DNA of 64,000 nucleotides from Trichobilharzia regenti (lineage: Eukaryota > Platyhelminthes > Trematoda > Strigeidida > Schistosomatidae), in contig OX235263.1 of assembly GCA_944472135.2 (NCBI GenBank), positions 7,671,517-7,735,516 on the forward strand, written 5' to 3'. The notes beneath the pieces were generated by a model, which saw only the letters and a program-made list of their open reading frames with translations, did not search any database and was not told where the DNA came from. Below are positions 52,553 to 63,062 of the stretch, piece by piece. How positions within the stretch are numbered: position 1 is the stretch's first letter; each line of letters starts with the position of its first letter. The position numbers and the translations under genes were made by a program.

Positions 52553-54138
52553 GTGTTCACTAATCAGTTAATAGTACAAGCAATTAAAAGCCTTAAACCT
52601 TCCACTAGTACGGGACCGGATGGCCTCGCTTCGATAATTTTCAAAAACAGTGGGTGTGATATACCCTGTTACTTCTTAAATTCTTCTCAATATCTATGGA
52701 CACTGGCACTTACCCTAGTGAGTGGAAAACTAGCTTCATAATTCCACATTACAAATCTGGTGATAGGGCAAACGTCCGCAATTACAGACCCATAAATATA
52801 ACCCCAGTTATCTCACGAATCATGGAGAAAGTTGTAAAAGATCAATTGTCAGACTACCTAATTAGGGAAGATCTTGTTACAAGGTCTCAACACGGATTTC
52901 TCAAAAATAGATCCTGCGTTACTTGCCACTTCGACTTTTTCAACTGCATCACTAGTAGTCGCGAAGCACGTAAGCTAGTCGTTGTTCTCTACTTCGATAT
53001 ATCTAGGGCATTTGACATGGTATCTCACAGTATTCTCTTTGAGAAGCTGTACTCTTGTGGAATTCGCAACCCATTACTGAACTGGTTAAAATCATTTCTA
53101 AGCAACAGGGTACAAATAACCAAAGTTGGATCTGTATTGTCTCATCCTAGGCAGATCTCAAGTGGGGTCGTGCAAGGTAGTGTCCTAGGTCCACTTTTAT
53201 TCACAGTCTACATTAACAGCATTTGCAAGTGCTTCACCTCAGGTAAACCATTCCTATATGCTGACGACCTCAAAGTCGTCTACTCCTGCTACACTCATGA
53301 ATTAAGCGATATGGTTACTAAAATACATCTTGAACTAAGTAGCCTTGCAACGTGGTGTGCTGAATCCTGTCTAAATTTTAACATTGACAAATGCGGCTGG
53401 ATTTGTATCGGCAACAGTAAGCTTGATCTAACTCTTGAAATAAATGGGCGAAAACTAGCTAAGCTCAACTCAGTCGTAGATCTCGGTATTAGATACTCTA
53501 GTAACCTAACGTTCGCTGAACAGACTGATTATGCCAGACGTAAAACGCGAAGGCTGATAGGATGCATAACACGCAATTTCTTTTGTTGTGAAACTAGGGT
53601 TTTATTATACAAAGTATGTGTCCGACCTATCTTAGAATACTGCCCGTTTATTCTTAGCGGACTCAGACAAAATGACAAGCTTAAATTAGAGGGAGTGCAA
53701 CGGCAGTTTACCTCAAGAACTCTTGGTTTAGAAAGTGGTCTGGAATACCATGAGCGATGCGAAAGACTAAGATTAGAACCCCTCTGGAAAAGACGCCTTA
53801 AGCTAAACCTTATCTTTTACTATAAGCTAACTAATCTTCTCTTGCATTCCTCCGAGCCAATAACTAAACCTACCGCTGTCATCAGTTACAATCTTAGAAA
53901 TCATCACAACCTAGCTGCTATGGAGCACTGTCAGACTTACGTGCGGTACAACTTCTTCTTAAATAAGTTTTCAGTCATTTGGAATAGACTACCAGCTAAT
54001 GTGCGCGATGCAAACACACTTCCAGTGTTCATCTCCTCAGTCACCAGACTGCTCAAAGATGACAATGCACTTTTGCGCCTGACTCTTACACCTTCTTTTT
54101 CACCCTACATAGATATTTTAAGTTCTTTAAACGTGTAG
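52553..54138 (+). CDS. CR1 ORF2, reverse transcriptase
   Basis: A first piece (52553-52741) has AIKSLKPSTSTGPDGLASII. After a frame break, 52696-54138 (480 codons) reads YPSEWKTSFIIPHYKSGD, RNYRPINITPVISRIMEKVV, QHGFLKNRSCVT, YFDISRAFDMVSH (catalytic Asp), SGVVQGSVLGPLLF, FLYADDLKVV (YADD) and VRPILEYCP, and closes with FSVIWNRLPANV. The order, with the EYCP and WNRLP tails, is typical of CR1/Jockey-type RTs. The catalytic residues are intact. Confidence 0.9.
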
Positions 54139-54252
54139 TTACAACAAACTACAATTATAAATTTTAATATTATTGGAACTAGATGATAAACATTTCTACA
54201 CAGGACAGTAATATTAGTTCACACATAATATAAAAGTTAGCATAACGGGACT

Positions 54253-54608
54253 TGTCAATGTAGTTGAAGATTGAACGATCAATTCATGGTTGTTTGCTCA
54301 AACCCGACTCCATATTTTTCGCGGGAGTCATCAATACGGCAGTCATCGTCTCATCGGTCGCTGTTCAGAAAGAAGAGTAAAACATCGTCAGAAGTAATAT
54401 TATGATTTATTATTGTAATATTTGTTCACAGACCTTAGTCATACTTGATTTATATGTTGGTGTAACAATACAGAATACTCAAGTCAACAATTGGTGTTTT
54501 GGATTTTTCGTCCGTTATTACTAAGCGTTTCTGAGAAACTTCAAGGAACAGCGTGAGCCCGAGCGTAGCAAGAGCTGGACATTAACGGTTTACGAGACGT
54601 GGCTGACA
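54253..54608 (+). mobile_element. BEL/Pao-type LTR (type B), plus strand
   Basis: 356 bp, starting TGTCAATGTAG and ending GTGGCTGACA (TG...CA). It is almost identical to the minus-strand LTR at 60158-60513, which has the same length. A gag start follows 165 bp downstream, as expected of a 5' LTR. Confidence 0.85.
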
Positions 54609-54772
54609 GTTTCTGACAGTGAAGTCAGTTTTTGACGGCGGAAACATTTTCCGACGGATTCAGATAGCTGGTGACAGTTTGGATAGTCACCGTTCATCTT
54701 TCCTGGTGCCGGTCAAGTCCTCTTTGAACAAGCAATATCTGGAACGTTTTTAGAATTGGGTCAAGTTCAACA

Positions 54773-55069
54773 ATGCCTGGGTCAAAGAAGGGACAGATCG
54801 TCTTGGATGCAAACAGGAAAGTAAGTCATGGTGACTTGTCTGTTAATTGTGACGATGTGTCTGATGTTAAACATGACATGGTTGATGTTACTGTTTCGCC
54901 GTTCAGGGATAATAGGAACATCAAACTCCCTAAATTTTAACCACGGTGTTTCGATGGAAACCTGGCTGATTATTTAGATTTTGTAAGGGAATTTGAAATC
55001 ATGTTGAGTGGTTTTTATTAACTGATGAAATGAAGTTAATGTATTTGATGAGGTATTGCACTGGAGTTG
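54773..55069 (+). pseudogene. BEL/Pao gag N-terminus
   Basis: ATG at 54773 begins MPGSKKG; further on come RNIKLPKF, a stop, DGN and FVREFEIMLSGF, then MKLMYLMRYCTGVA. This matches the gag at 62445-62868 (KLPKFEPRYIDGNPTDYPQF) and the DUF1759-type gag of BEL elements. There is one in-frame stop (TAA near 54940). Gag-like sequence ends abruptly at 55069. Confidence 0.7.
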
Positions 55070-56072
55070 CTTATAATAATAATTTTTATTTCTGTAACAG
55101 AAACCAGCCATTTTTACAGGCATGAACATATGTACGCTTATTAAAACTTATAGAATATATAATATGATTTGCCAATTTAGAAATAAGTTGAATACTGGTA
55201 AATGTGAGAGAAACATTTAAAATGAAACGTACAAACAAGGAAATAGATATAGCGTCAAATCTAAACTGTGATTGAAAAAAATACATGTCAATTTCACGCG
55301 GGAATCATAAATGATTGCGTTAGTTGAGAAAGGTAAGTAGCATTTCCGTACAGGTGCTGACATTATACATAAGAGACGCAGAATAAACAATAATTATCAG
55401 CAAATGATTCATAAAGTGTTTCAAAGTTTATAGAACTTCAAATTCACCCGTAAGTACATCATATTTGTGACATTTCCAGTTGTTTATGAGACTGACTTTG
55501 AACTTGTCAGCAGATTTTATAATATCGGTAATCCCGTTATTTACCAGATGCTAGCAATATCACGAATAAATGGAGAATAGCAGCGCTGTATCAGTACCTT
55601 CGTCGAAGGCAGTACCTTTGAAAAGAGAAGAAGACAGAAGAAAACCGACAGAGAGGTGCGGAAGTATATAAAAAGTGTTAATAATTCAAAATATATAACA
55701 GGCATGGGGTTCATCATTTTTATTGCTTTTTTTTCAAGAAATATTATTTTCCTGATATTCTACAGTCTTTCCTACGAACAATTAGTTTAAGTGAAAGACG
55801 GGTGATAATTTCACCTACTTACGAGGTTTAAAAGGAGTTAAACACAAAAGTCAGAGTGCTTGAGCTATGTAAAAGAAAAGTGAGGGCCTAGTAATATATG
55901 TTTTTCTGAAGTATACAGTTCGGTGTCCTTCTGAAGTAGCGGACTCATACCATTTACTTTCATTCGTGAGTATGCATTTAAAATTCGGCTTTAAGCAAGT
56001 TTTATACTAGAAGTAATAGCAAGACACCTACCTACTCGACTGCAAAGGAAGTGGGTGAAGATAAGCTCCCGT
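55070..56072. other. No gene seen within BEL/Pao internal region
   Basis: Begins at the gag break with TTATAATAATAATTTTTATT. Noncoding, AT-rich, and not similar to anything else in the window; perhaps another insertion. Confidence 0.4.
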
Positions 56073-57269
56073 ATGGCGGATGAGGGTATCGAGCCAAAGT
56101 TTGATGATGTCCTGAAACAGGTAAAAGATAGTGTCAATCAATCTATGAGCAAGTTCGCCAGTATATTGAATCTCACCCCTAGAATAGAGCAGTCTGAGGG
56201 CAAAACGCAATAATTGATGACGAATAGGCCTCAGAGAGGTGGATATCGAGAAGACTCCATGATGTCTAGTAATGCATATAGACCTAGTGAGTGTAACACG
56301 TTTCGTAGTACATCCTCAACAGATGAGGTACAAGATGCAAGACAAACACGGTTGTGTTTTACACGTTTGCAAGAGGTGCATACAAAGGTGAACTGTGAAC
56401 CAGTGAGCAAGTTCAGTGATAAGCTAAATGTAAACTCCAGGCCTGACTCCGAATTGTGTGACGATAACGGTGCGGTGAAGAAGTCTGTAGTTGCAACTGG
56501 TAAGCCATTGTTGAATAGAGTGTCACAGAATAGAGTTGCTGCTTCAGAGTGCAGTTCTGACTCCACAAGTTTACAAGGTATTACTAGTCAGAGTGAAGTT
56601 ATAAAACCTTTAATGATTTGTGAGGAGGAACCAAAATTGTCTACTTCTGTTATTAAAGAGTTTGAAAATGATGAACTTGACGGTAAATTGAATATTCGTG
56701 ATAATGATCATGATAGTGCAGATTTGTCTTTGGTTGATCATGATGAGATGAGGGATATGCCTACTACTGCTAAGTTAAATAAAGGTTCTGTACAACTACA
56801 ACGTGAATTAGAATTGAACGCAGATGCAGTTCCAGAAGGTGTGCATACTTGTGAGACAGTCAGTGTAATTGATCAGCATGTAGCCCACCTATCATCAGAT
56901 GATAGTGCTAAACCCGAACTAGTAGTGAAAGACAGCAGTGGTGGTAATCTTGCAGTTGGACAACTATCTGAAAGCTGAAAAAGAACAGCTTCTGATCCAC
57001 CACTAAGTTCATCACCTTGTGTCACTCAGTCATCGTTGGTGTTTTTATCCACAATGAAATGGACGTCCATGAACTCACGTGCCTTATGCAATGACTATGA
57101 TAGTATTGGTGCGTTTGAAAAGACGAAAGATATTGCTCAGTTTAGTGAGAATAAGCCAAGTGTACACGAGAGAGTAATTGTTAAATTGACTTGCATGAAT
57201 AAAGGCATTTCAAGTTTCAAGTTACTAATTGAATGCTATTATCTTTGGTGTAAATTACTCTGTTTCTAA
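56073..57269 (+). pseudogene. Long acidic ORF with two in-frame stops, BEL/Pao internal region
   Basis: One reading frame stays open from the ATG at 56073 to 57269 except for TAA at 56211 and TGA at 56976. The first 46 codons include FDDVLKQVKDSVNQSMSKF. The long middle part (254 codons) is rich in Ser, Asp and Glu without a recognisable domain. The last part includes SVHERVIVKLTCMNKGISSF, which recurs on the minus strand at 62118-61990. No retroviral protease, RT or integrase motif is visible. The product is unknown. Confidence 0.45.
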
Positions 57270-57418
57270 ATTTGGTTGACCAGATACTTCGTGTGTTTGT
57301 TCGTCATCTATATTCTACGATACAATCACATGAGCGCGTTACCGTTCAGATTTGAGGATTTAGCTCATAGAAGGAAGTTAGCAAATGAACTCTGCGACGA
57401 ATTTCCAACCTAGGGCGT

Positions 57419-58062
57419 CAACCTGAGAAGGGTTGTAGGCGTACTGCTGTAAGTCCTACAGTTCTTCAAAGGGTAGCGCATCAATGAGCAGTCCAATGTG
57501 CTTGGTGTATGATCCTGTACATATGTTCATATTGTATATACTGAATTGATATCATCTGTCATCTAGCTGTTGGTATTTCTGTTTGTGTCCGGACGACTTC
57601 CGCTTGGATCATCAACCTGAGAAGGAATGTAGGCGTACTGCTGTAAGTCCTACAGTTCTTCAAGGGTAGTTCGTCAAGGCAGAATCCACAACATTTGATG
57701 TGTTGATTGTACATATATTTGTGTTAAATAATTGTGTGAGTACCAATTATTGTAATTGTTGGTTAATCTTGTTTGCGTCCGGATATTCTTCAACCTACAA
57801 TCGTCAACCTGAGAAGGAATGTAGGCGTACTGCTGTAAGTCCTACAGTTCTTCAAGAGTAATTCGTCAAGGCAGAATCCACAACATTTGATGTATTGATT
57901 GTACATATATTTGTGTTAAATAATTGTGTGAGCTCCAATTATTGTAATTGTTGGTTAATCTTGTTTGTGTCCGGACATTCCACAACTTACAATCATCAAC
58001 CTATGAAGGGTTGTAGGCGTACTGGTGTAAGTCCTGCGATTCTTCAAAGGAATTCCATCGAG
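57419..58062 (+). repeat. Tandem repeat, 192-194-bp unit, about 3.3 units
   Basis: Unit starts CAACCTGAGAAGG at 57419, 57613, 57805 and 57997 (last one CAACCTATGAAGG). Each unit has TGTAGGCGTACTGCTGTAAG followed by TCCTACAG, a potential hairpin (TGTAGG/CCTACA). The same array is present in inverse order at about 61210-61855. It lies between the coding region and the 3' LTR. Confidence 0.9.
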
Positions 58063-58757
58063 ACACGATCTGCGAGTTTGCGTGTACTGTTTGTATATAC
58101 GTGTGGTGTGTCATATCAGTTGGTGTCTTTGGATTCACTGTGTTTACTTGTTGTTTTCGTATCTTGTCGTTATTGCATAATTCTGTTAAAATTTTCGTCG
58201 TGATTACTTCTGAAGTTGTTTCTAGTCTTCTACATCCATGAATGAATTGATTGATGTTAAAGACAACAGACGGGTCGTATACACCGGAGAGGCTAGTGGT
58301 GAGAATGAAATGCACATGGAGACAATTGTTAGCTGCGGTCCCACACGCCGGGGAGAAAGAGTGTAAACGACTGAGGCTCGCATACGTCACCGTTACTATG
58401 ACTGAGACAGAATGAGTGATAAGCGATTTCAGTGGTAATTGGTAGTGAGTAGATAAGAGGATGTGCGTGGAGTATCATGAGGTGGTGCTATGGTCACGTT
58501 GCATTCTGCAAGAGTCATTCTAGCAAGTGACGATTGTGTTGCAAGAGGATGTGTCAAGAGGATGCCTTTAACTGGAAGGCGTAAGTCGTCACCGATGAGT
58601 GAGATTGTGCTGTGGGTATGCTTGTGGTGTGTTGGCTTTGCTGTTTGTTTTCCATTTCAGCTCTGTCCGTGTGACCCAGGTTCTCGCAATGGCATCCAAG
58701 TCAACATGTGTTGGTCGTGATGGAAAAAAAGGGATGGATCCCTTTTTTGGCGGGGAG
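58063..58757 (+). other. Internal 3' region with polypurine tract
   Basis: Noncoding as far as I can tell; the 76-codon frame at 58490-58720 is repeated unchanged on the right arm but resembles nothing. It ends GGGATGGATCCCTTTTTTGG then CGGGGAG directly before TGTCAATG. That is a GATCC palindrome followed by a polypurine-tract-like sequence. Confidence 0.55.
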
Positions 58758-59110
58758 TGTCAATGTAGTTGAAGATTGAACGATCAATTCATGGTTGTTT
58801 GCTCAAACCCGACTCCATATTTTTCGCGGGAGTCATCAATACGGCAGTCATCGTCTCATCGTTCGCTGTTCGGTGGAAGAGGGAAAACTATCAAAAGTGT
58901 TGTCGCGATTTATGTTTTCGACAATTATTCTTAGATTTTGTGTACAATTACCTAATGCTTTTCTCTCTATTGGCGCGTGAATAAATGATTCTCGTGTCGC
59001 CAACCTGTGTTCTGGTTTTTCGCGTTGGTTATTACATATTGTTTCTGAATGTCTTCCAAGGACAGTGTGAAGTCCAGTGTGGTTAGACCTGGACATTTGC
59101 AGATACTGCG
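58758..59110 (+). mobile_element. BEL/Pao-type LTR (type A), plus strand
   Basis: Starts TGTCAATGTAGTTG right after the polypurine tract. The first 110 bp equal LTR type B; after CGCTGTTC the sequence differs (GTGGAAGAGGGAAAAC). Its 3' boundary is uncertain. A partial type A LTR also occurs on minus at 62950-63062. Because the plus element would have type B at its 5' end and type A at its 3' end, it looks recombinant. Confidence 0.7.
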
Positions 59111-59195
59111 TCCTTTCATTTTCATTCAAACACTTCAGAGGCGCCTGTAAACTAAATCCCCTGGAAAGTGAGGTTGTAGATTTGATTGTAAGCAG

Positions 59196-59821
59196 ATGTT
59201 GAATCATCTTCGACCATCTGTGGAGTTCTCTGATTTGGCTACTAAATATTCTGTAGATCTCCGTCAAGTGCGTTTGTTTGAAGCTGTTTTTTGGCGAACG
59301 CAAGTTGAAAGTATTCCCAGTTTAAATGTCGAGTTTATGCGAATGTTTGAGCGGAAACTCAAGGTAGTCATGGTTACTATTAACGCCTACATGTCCTTTC
59401 ATATGTGTTTTTCATGTGCTTTTTCATATAAGCAGGAGACTTCATATGAGAACCATTAAGTAGATATGATCAAATACTAGATAAATTTGGATCACTGAAC
59501 GTCAATAATTAAGTGCTGTTCCGATTGGGTAAACGGTTGAATTTTAGTATTAGTCATAAGGCAGGACCATATAAATATTAAATTTTAAAGCTGTCACCTG
59601 GGTTGATTGGGAAACCCGATACTTTGGTATTTTGGGTGGACGTACTCGACTGGTCATCAACTAATATTTGACTGAGGACTCCACACACGAGTGATGAAAA
59701 TATATTTCAGGGAGAAAAACGTCGTTTTGGGAAACTGCGAATTGGGACATTATCACTAAGAAATATATCCAGGGAAGATGTATGTGAAGAAGCTATACGG
59801 ATTGCAATGCTAACGTATTAG
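59196..59821 (+). CDS. Two exons of an unrecognised protein
   Basis: Exon 59196-59363 (MLNHLRPSVEFSDLATKYS..., FEAVFWRTQVESIPSLNVEF, ERKLK) ends at AAG/GTAGTC. Exon 59711-59821 starts after TATATTTCAG and reads GEKRRFGKLRIGTLSLRNIS, EDVCEEAIRIAMLTY, then TAG. Both ends are phase 0, and the 347-bp intron has GT-AG borders. The sequence lacks the bias of the mobile elements around it. The ATG may be internal: TTGTAAG just upstream could be an acceptor, in which case earlier exons lie elsewhere. I do not recognise the family. Confidence 0.5.
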
Positions 59822-60157
59822 TTTCACTATCGAAATATGGCTTTCATCAAACGAAATGCCGTTCTTTTCTTTGGAGAAACCAGAGGTTATAACAGCAAGG
59901 AATGGGAATGAAAAGCGTGACTGAGCTAATGAAGAATGGCTGGGGCCGCTACTTTTATAAGTTCGTTGTGCACCTTCCGTAGGGCCTGATTACCGCCGAT
60001 GTCGATGTTGTTTTACTAAATGTATGTGCAGTGACCTCACATATGGAAGTGGTTTTGTTTCCATTGGAGGCCACAGTCCCAGCTGCAGTCTAGTTGTTTC
60101 TCTCCAGCATGAAAATGCAGCAACACGATCTGAAGTAATACTGTGAGTTACAATGGT
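59822..60157. other. No feature; possible 3' UTR of the preceding exons
   Basis: Noncoding interval between the TAG at 59821 and the minus-strand LTR. Confidence 0.35.
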
Positions 60158-60513
60158 TGTCAGACACGTCTCGTAAACCGTTAATGTCCAGCTCTTGCTA
60201 CGCTCGGGCTCACGCTGTTCCTTGAAGTTTCTCAGAAACGCTTAGTAATAACGGACGAAAAATCCAAAACACCAATTGTTGACTTGAGTATTCTGTATTG
60301 TTACACCAACATATAAATCAAGTATGACTAAGGTCTGTGAACAAATATTACAATAATAAATCATAATATTACTTCTGACGATGTTTTACTCTTCTTTCTG
60401 AACAGCGACCGATGAGACGATGACTGCCGTATTGATGACTCCCGCGAAAAATATGGAGTCGGGTTTGAGCAAACAACCATGAATTGATCGTTCAATCTTC
60501 AACTACATTGACA
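60158..60513 (-). mobile_element. BEL/Pao-type LTR (type B), minus strand
   Basis: 356 bp, TGTCAATG...GTGTCTGACA on minus, preceded by the same polypurine tract. It is the 3' LTR of the minus element whose 5' LTR is at 62125-62444. Confidence 0.85.
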
Positions 60514-62124
60514 CTCCCCGCCAAAAAAGGGATCCATCCCTTTTTTTCCATCACGACCAACACATGTTGACTTGGATGCCATTGCGAGAACCTGGGTCAC
60601 ACGGACAGAGCTGAAATGGAAAACAAACAGCAAAGCCAACACACCACAAGCATACCCACAGCACAATCTCACTCATCGGTGACGACTTACGCCTTCCAGT
60701 TAAAGGCATCCTCTTGACACATCCTCTTGCAACACAATCGTCACTTGCTAGAATGACTCTTGCAGAATGCAACGTGACCATAGCACCACCTCATGATACT
60801 CCACGCACATCCTCTTATCTACTCACTACCAATTACCACTGAAATCGCTTATCACTCATTCTGTCTCAGTCATAGTAACGGTGACGTATGCGAGCCTCAG
60901 TCGTTTACACTCTTTCTCCCCGGCGTGTGGGACCGCAGCTAACAATTGTCTCCGTGTGCATTTCATTCTCACCACTAGCCTCTCCGGTGTATACGACCCG
61001 TCTGTTGTCTTTAACATCAATCAATTCATTCATGGATGTAGAAGACTAGAAACAACTTCAGAAGTAATCACGACGAAAATTTTAACAGAATTATGCAATA
61101 ACGACAAGATACGAAAACAACAAGTAAACACAGTGAATCCAAAGACACCAACTGATATGACACACCACACGTATATACAAACAGTACACGCAAACTCGCA
61201 GATCGTGTCTCGATGGAATTCCTTTGAAGAATCGCAGGACTTACACCAGTACGCCTACAACCCTTCATAGGTTGATGATTGTAAGTTGTGGAATGTCCGG
61301 ACACAAACAAGATTAACCAACAATTACAATAATTGGAGCTCACACAATTATTTAACACAAATATATGTACAATCAATACATCAAATGTTGTGGATTCTGC
61401 CTTGACGAATTACTCTTGAAGAACTGTAGGACTTACAGCAGTACGCCTACATTCCTTCTCAGGTTGACGATTGTAGGTTGAAGAATATCCGGACGCAAAC
61501 AAGATTAACCAACAATTACAATAATTGGTACTCACACAATTATTTAACACAAATACATGTACAATCAACACATCAAATGTTGTGGATTCTGCCTTGACGA
61601 ACTACCCTTGAAGAACTGTAGGACTTACAGCAGTACGCCTACATTCCTTCTCAGGTTGATGATCCAAGCGGAAGTCGTCCGGACACAAACAGAAATACCA
61701 ACAGCTAGATGACAGATGATATCAATTCAGTATATACAATATGAACATATGTACAGGATCATACACCAAGCACATTGGACTGCTCATTGATGCGCTACCC
61801 TTTGAAGAACTGTAGGACTTACAGCAGTACGCCTACAACCCTTCTCAGGTTGACGCCCTAGGTTGGAAATTCGTCGCAGAGTTCATTTGCTAACTTCCTT
61901 CTATGAGCTAAATCCTCAAATCTGAACGGTAACGCGCTCATGTGATTGTATCGTAGAATATAGATGACGAACAAACACACGAAGTATCTGGTCAACCAAG
62001 TGTAGACACAGAGTGATTTACACGAACGATAATAGCATTCAAATAGTAACTTGAAACTTGAAATGCATTTATTCATGCAAGTCAATTTAACAATTACTCT
62101 CTCGTTTACACTTGGCTGATCCTC
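60514..62124 (-). mobile_element. Internal region of a non-autonomous BEL/Pao-type element
   Basis: Only about 1.6 kb lies between the two minus LTRs. It has the SVNERVIVKLTCMNKCISSF tail of the long ORF, the 193-bp tandem repeats and the polypurine tract. It contains no gag, protease, RT or integrase, so it depends on a helper. No matching target duplication is seen (GGTAAT outside one end, ACCATT outside the other). Confidence 0.75.
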
Positions 62125-62444
62125 TGTCAACCACGTCGCGTAAACCGTTAATGCCCAGCTCTTGCTACACTCGGGCTCACTCTGTTCCTTTAAGTTTTTC
62201 AGAAACGCTTAGTAATAACGGACGCAAAATCCAAAACACCAATTGTTGACTCGAGAATACTTTATTGTTACACCAACATATAAAACATATTTCCACTATG
62301 GTTTCTGACGGTTTACTGCTGACTTATTTCTGAACAGCGACCGATGAAACGATGACTGTCGTATTGATGACTCCGCGAAAATTGGGGAAGTTGGTTTGAG
62401 CAAACAACCATGAATTGATCGTTCAATCTTCAACTACATTGACA
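62125..62444 (-). mobile_element. BEL/Pao-type LTR (type B variant), minus strand
   Basis: 320 bp, TGTCAATG...GTGGTTGACA on minus. Related to type B but shorter by a deletion, with many substitutions against 60158-60513. The two LTRs of this element are therefore not a recent identical pair. Confidence 0.8.
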
Positions 62445-62868
62445 ATTACCTTTAACAGCCTCGAGTTCGTTCCTTACATTCAACGAAAATCTTGCAAATC
62501 TTTGACGCAGGATAGGTATCGCCTCAGTATATCCTTCGTTTTTGGGCATAAACTTACAGCACTGCATAGCTCTTGTAGCAACTTCAGTGCAGTACCTCAA
62601 CAAATACATTGAGTTCATTTCATAAAAAACCACTGAACATGATCCCGAACTCTTTGATAAACTGTGGATAGTCGGTTGGGTTTCCGTCAATGTACCGAGG
62701 CTCGAATTTAGGCAACTTTAAACCCTTACTATCCCTAAACTGCGAACTATGAACGACAAACTCATCATGCTGAACATAATACATATCATTACATTTAACA
62801 GGCAACTTATCATTGCTTACTTTCCTGTCTGCTTCCAAAGCGCTTTGTCCCTTCTTTGACCCAGGCAT
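62445..62868 (-). pseudogene. BEL/Pao gag, interrupted by the LTR element
   Basis: From ATG near 62868: MPGSKKGQ, KLPKFEPRYIDGNPTDYPQF, IKEFGIMFSG. After a frame break near 62640 it continues MNSMYLLRYCTEVATRAMQC and RFARFSLNVRNELEAVKGN, where it is cut by the LTR at 62444. The pattern is that of the DUF1759-type gag of BEL/Pao elements. It encodes capsid-like protein in an intact element. Confidence 0.78.
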
Positions 62869-62949
62869 CACTGAACTTGGCCAAGAAATCCGGAAAATTT
62901 CCAGATAACACTTGTCCAAAGAAGGCAGGCAGATACGAGGAAAGCCTAA

Positions 62950-63062
62950 CAGAAACTATCATAAGCTGTCGCGCCAATAGAGAGAAAACCATTAGGTAAT
63001 TGTACACAAAATCTAAGAATAATTGTCGAAACCATAAATCGCAACAACACTTTTGATAGTTG
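62950..63062 (-). mobile_element. BEL/Pao-type LTR (type A) fragment
   Basis: The minus text CAAAAGTGTTGTTGCGATTT and GACAATTATTCTTAGATTTT matches 58893-58975. It ends ATTGGCGCGACA, then about 80 bp to the gag ATG. This is the 3' part of the 5' LTR of the interrupted gag-bearing element. Confidence 0.72.

Larger units (their letters stand above)
49501..54250 (+). mobile_element. CR1-clade LINE, near full length but frameshifted
   Basis: A 5' UTR-like stretch (about 49501-49880), ORF1 and ORF2 (endonuclease, RT) lie in the usual order. The 5' boundary is uncertain. The 3' end is near 54250, where a BEL/Pao LTR begins. No target duplication was recognised. At least five frame breaks in ORF2 make it inactive as read. 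Confidence 0.82.
57160..62118. repeat. Large inverted duplication, arms of about 1.7 kb
   Basis: The left arm (about 57160-58870) and right arm (about 60400-62118) are reverse complements. They hold identical frames (58490-58720 with 60551-60781; 57895-58203 with 61068-61376) and only scattered differences. The arms include the tandem repeats, the polypurine tract and the first 110 bp or so of an LTR. The roughly 1.5-kb centre holds LTR type A, two host-like exons and the end of LTR type B. Confidence 0.9.

Noticed and set aside
56214..56978. A host gene for the 254-residue acidic protein
   Set aside because: It lies between LTRs in one frame with sequence that recurs in the other LTR element, so an element-encoded or pseudogene origin is more likely.
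57419..58062. A CRISPR array
   Set aside because: The units are 192-194 bp with no unique spacers and lie in a eukaryotic LTR element.
60881..61270. A 129-codon gene duplicated with 58001-58390
   Set aside because: It runs across a tandem-repeat unit and exists in duplicate only because of the inverted repeat. No domain is seen.
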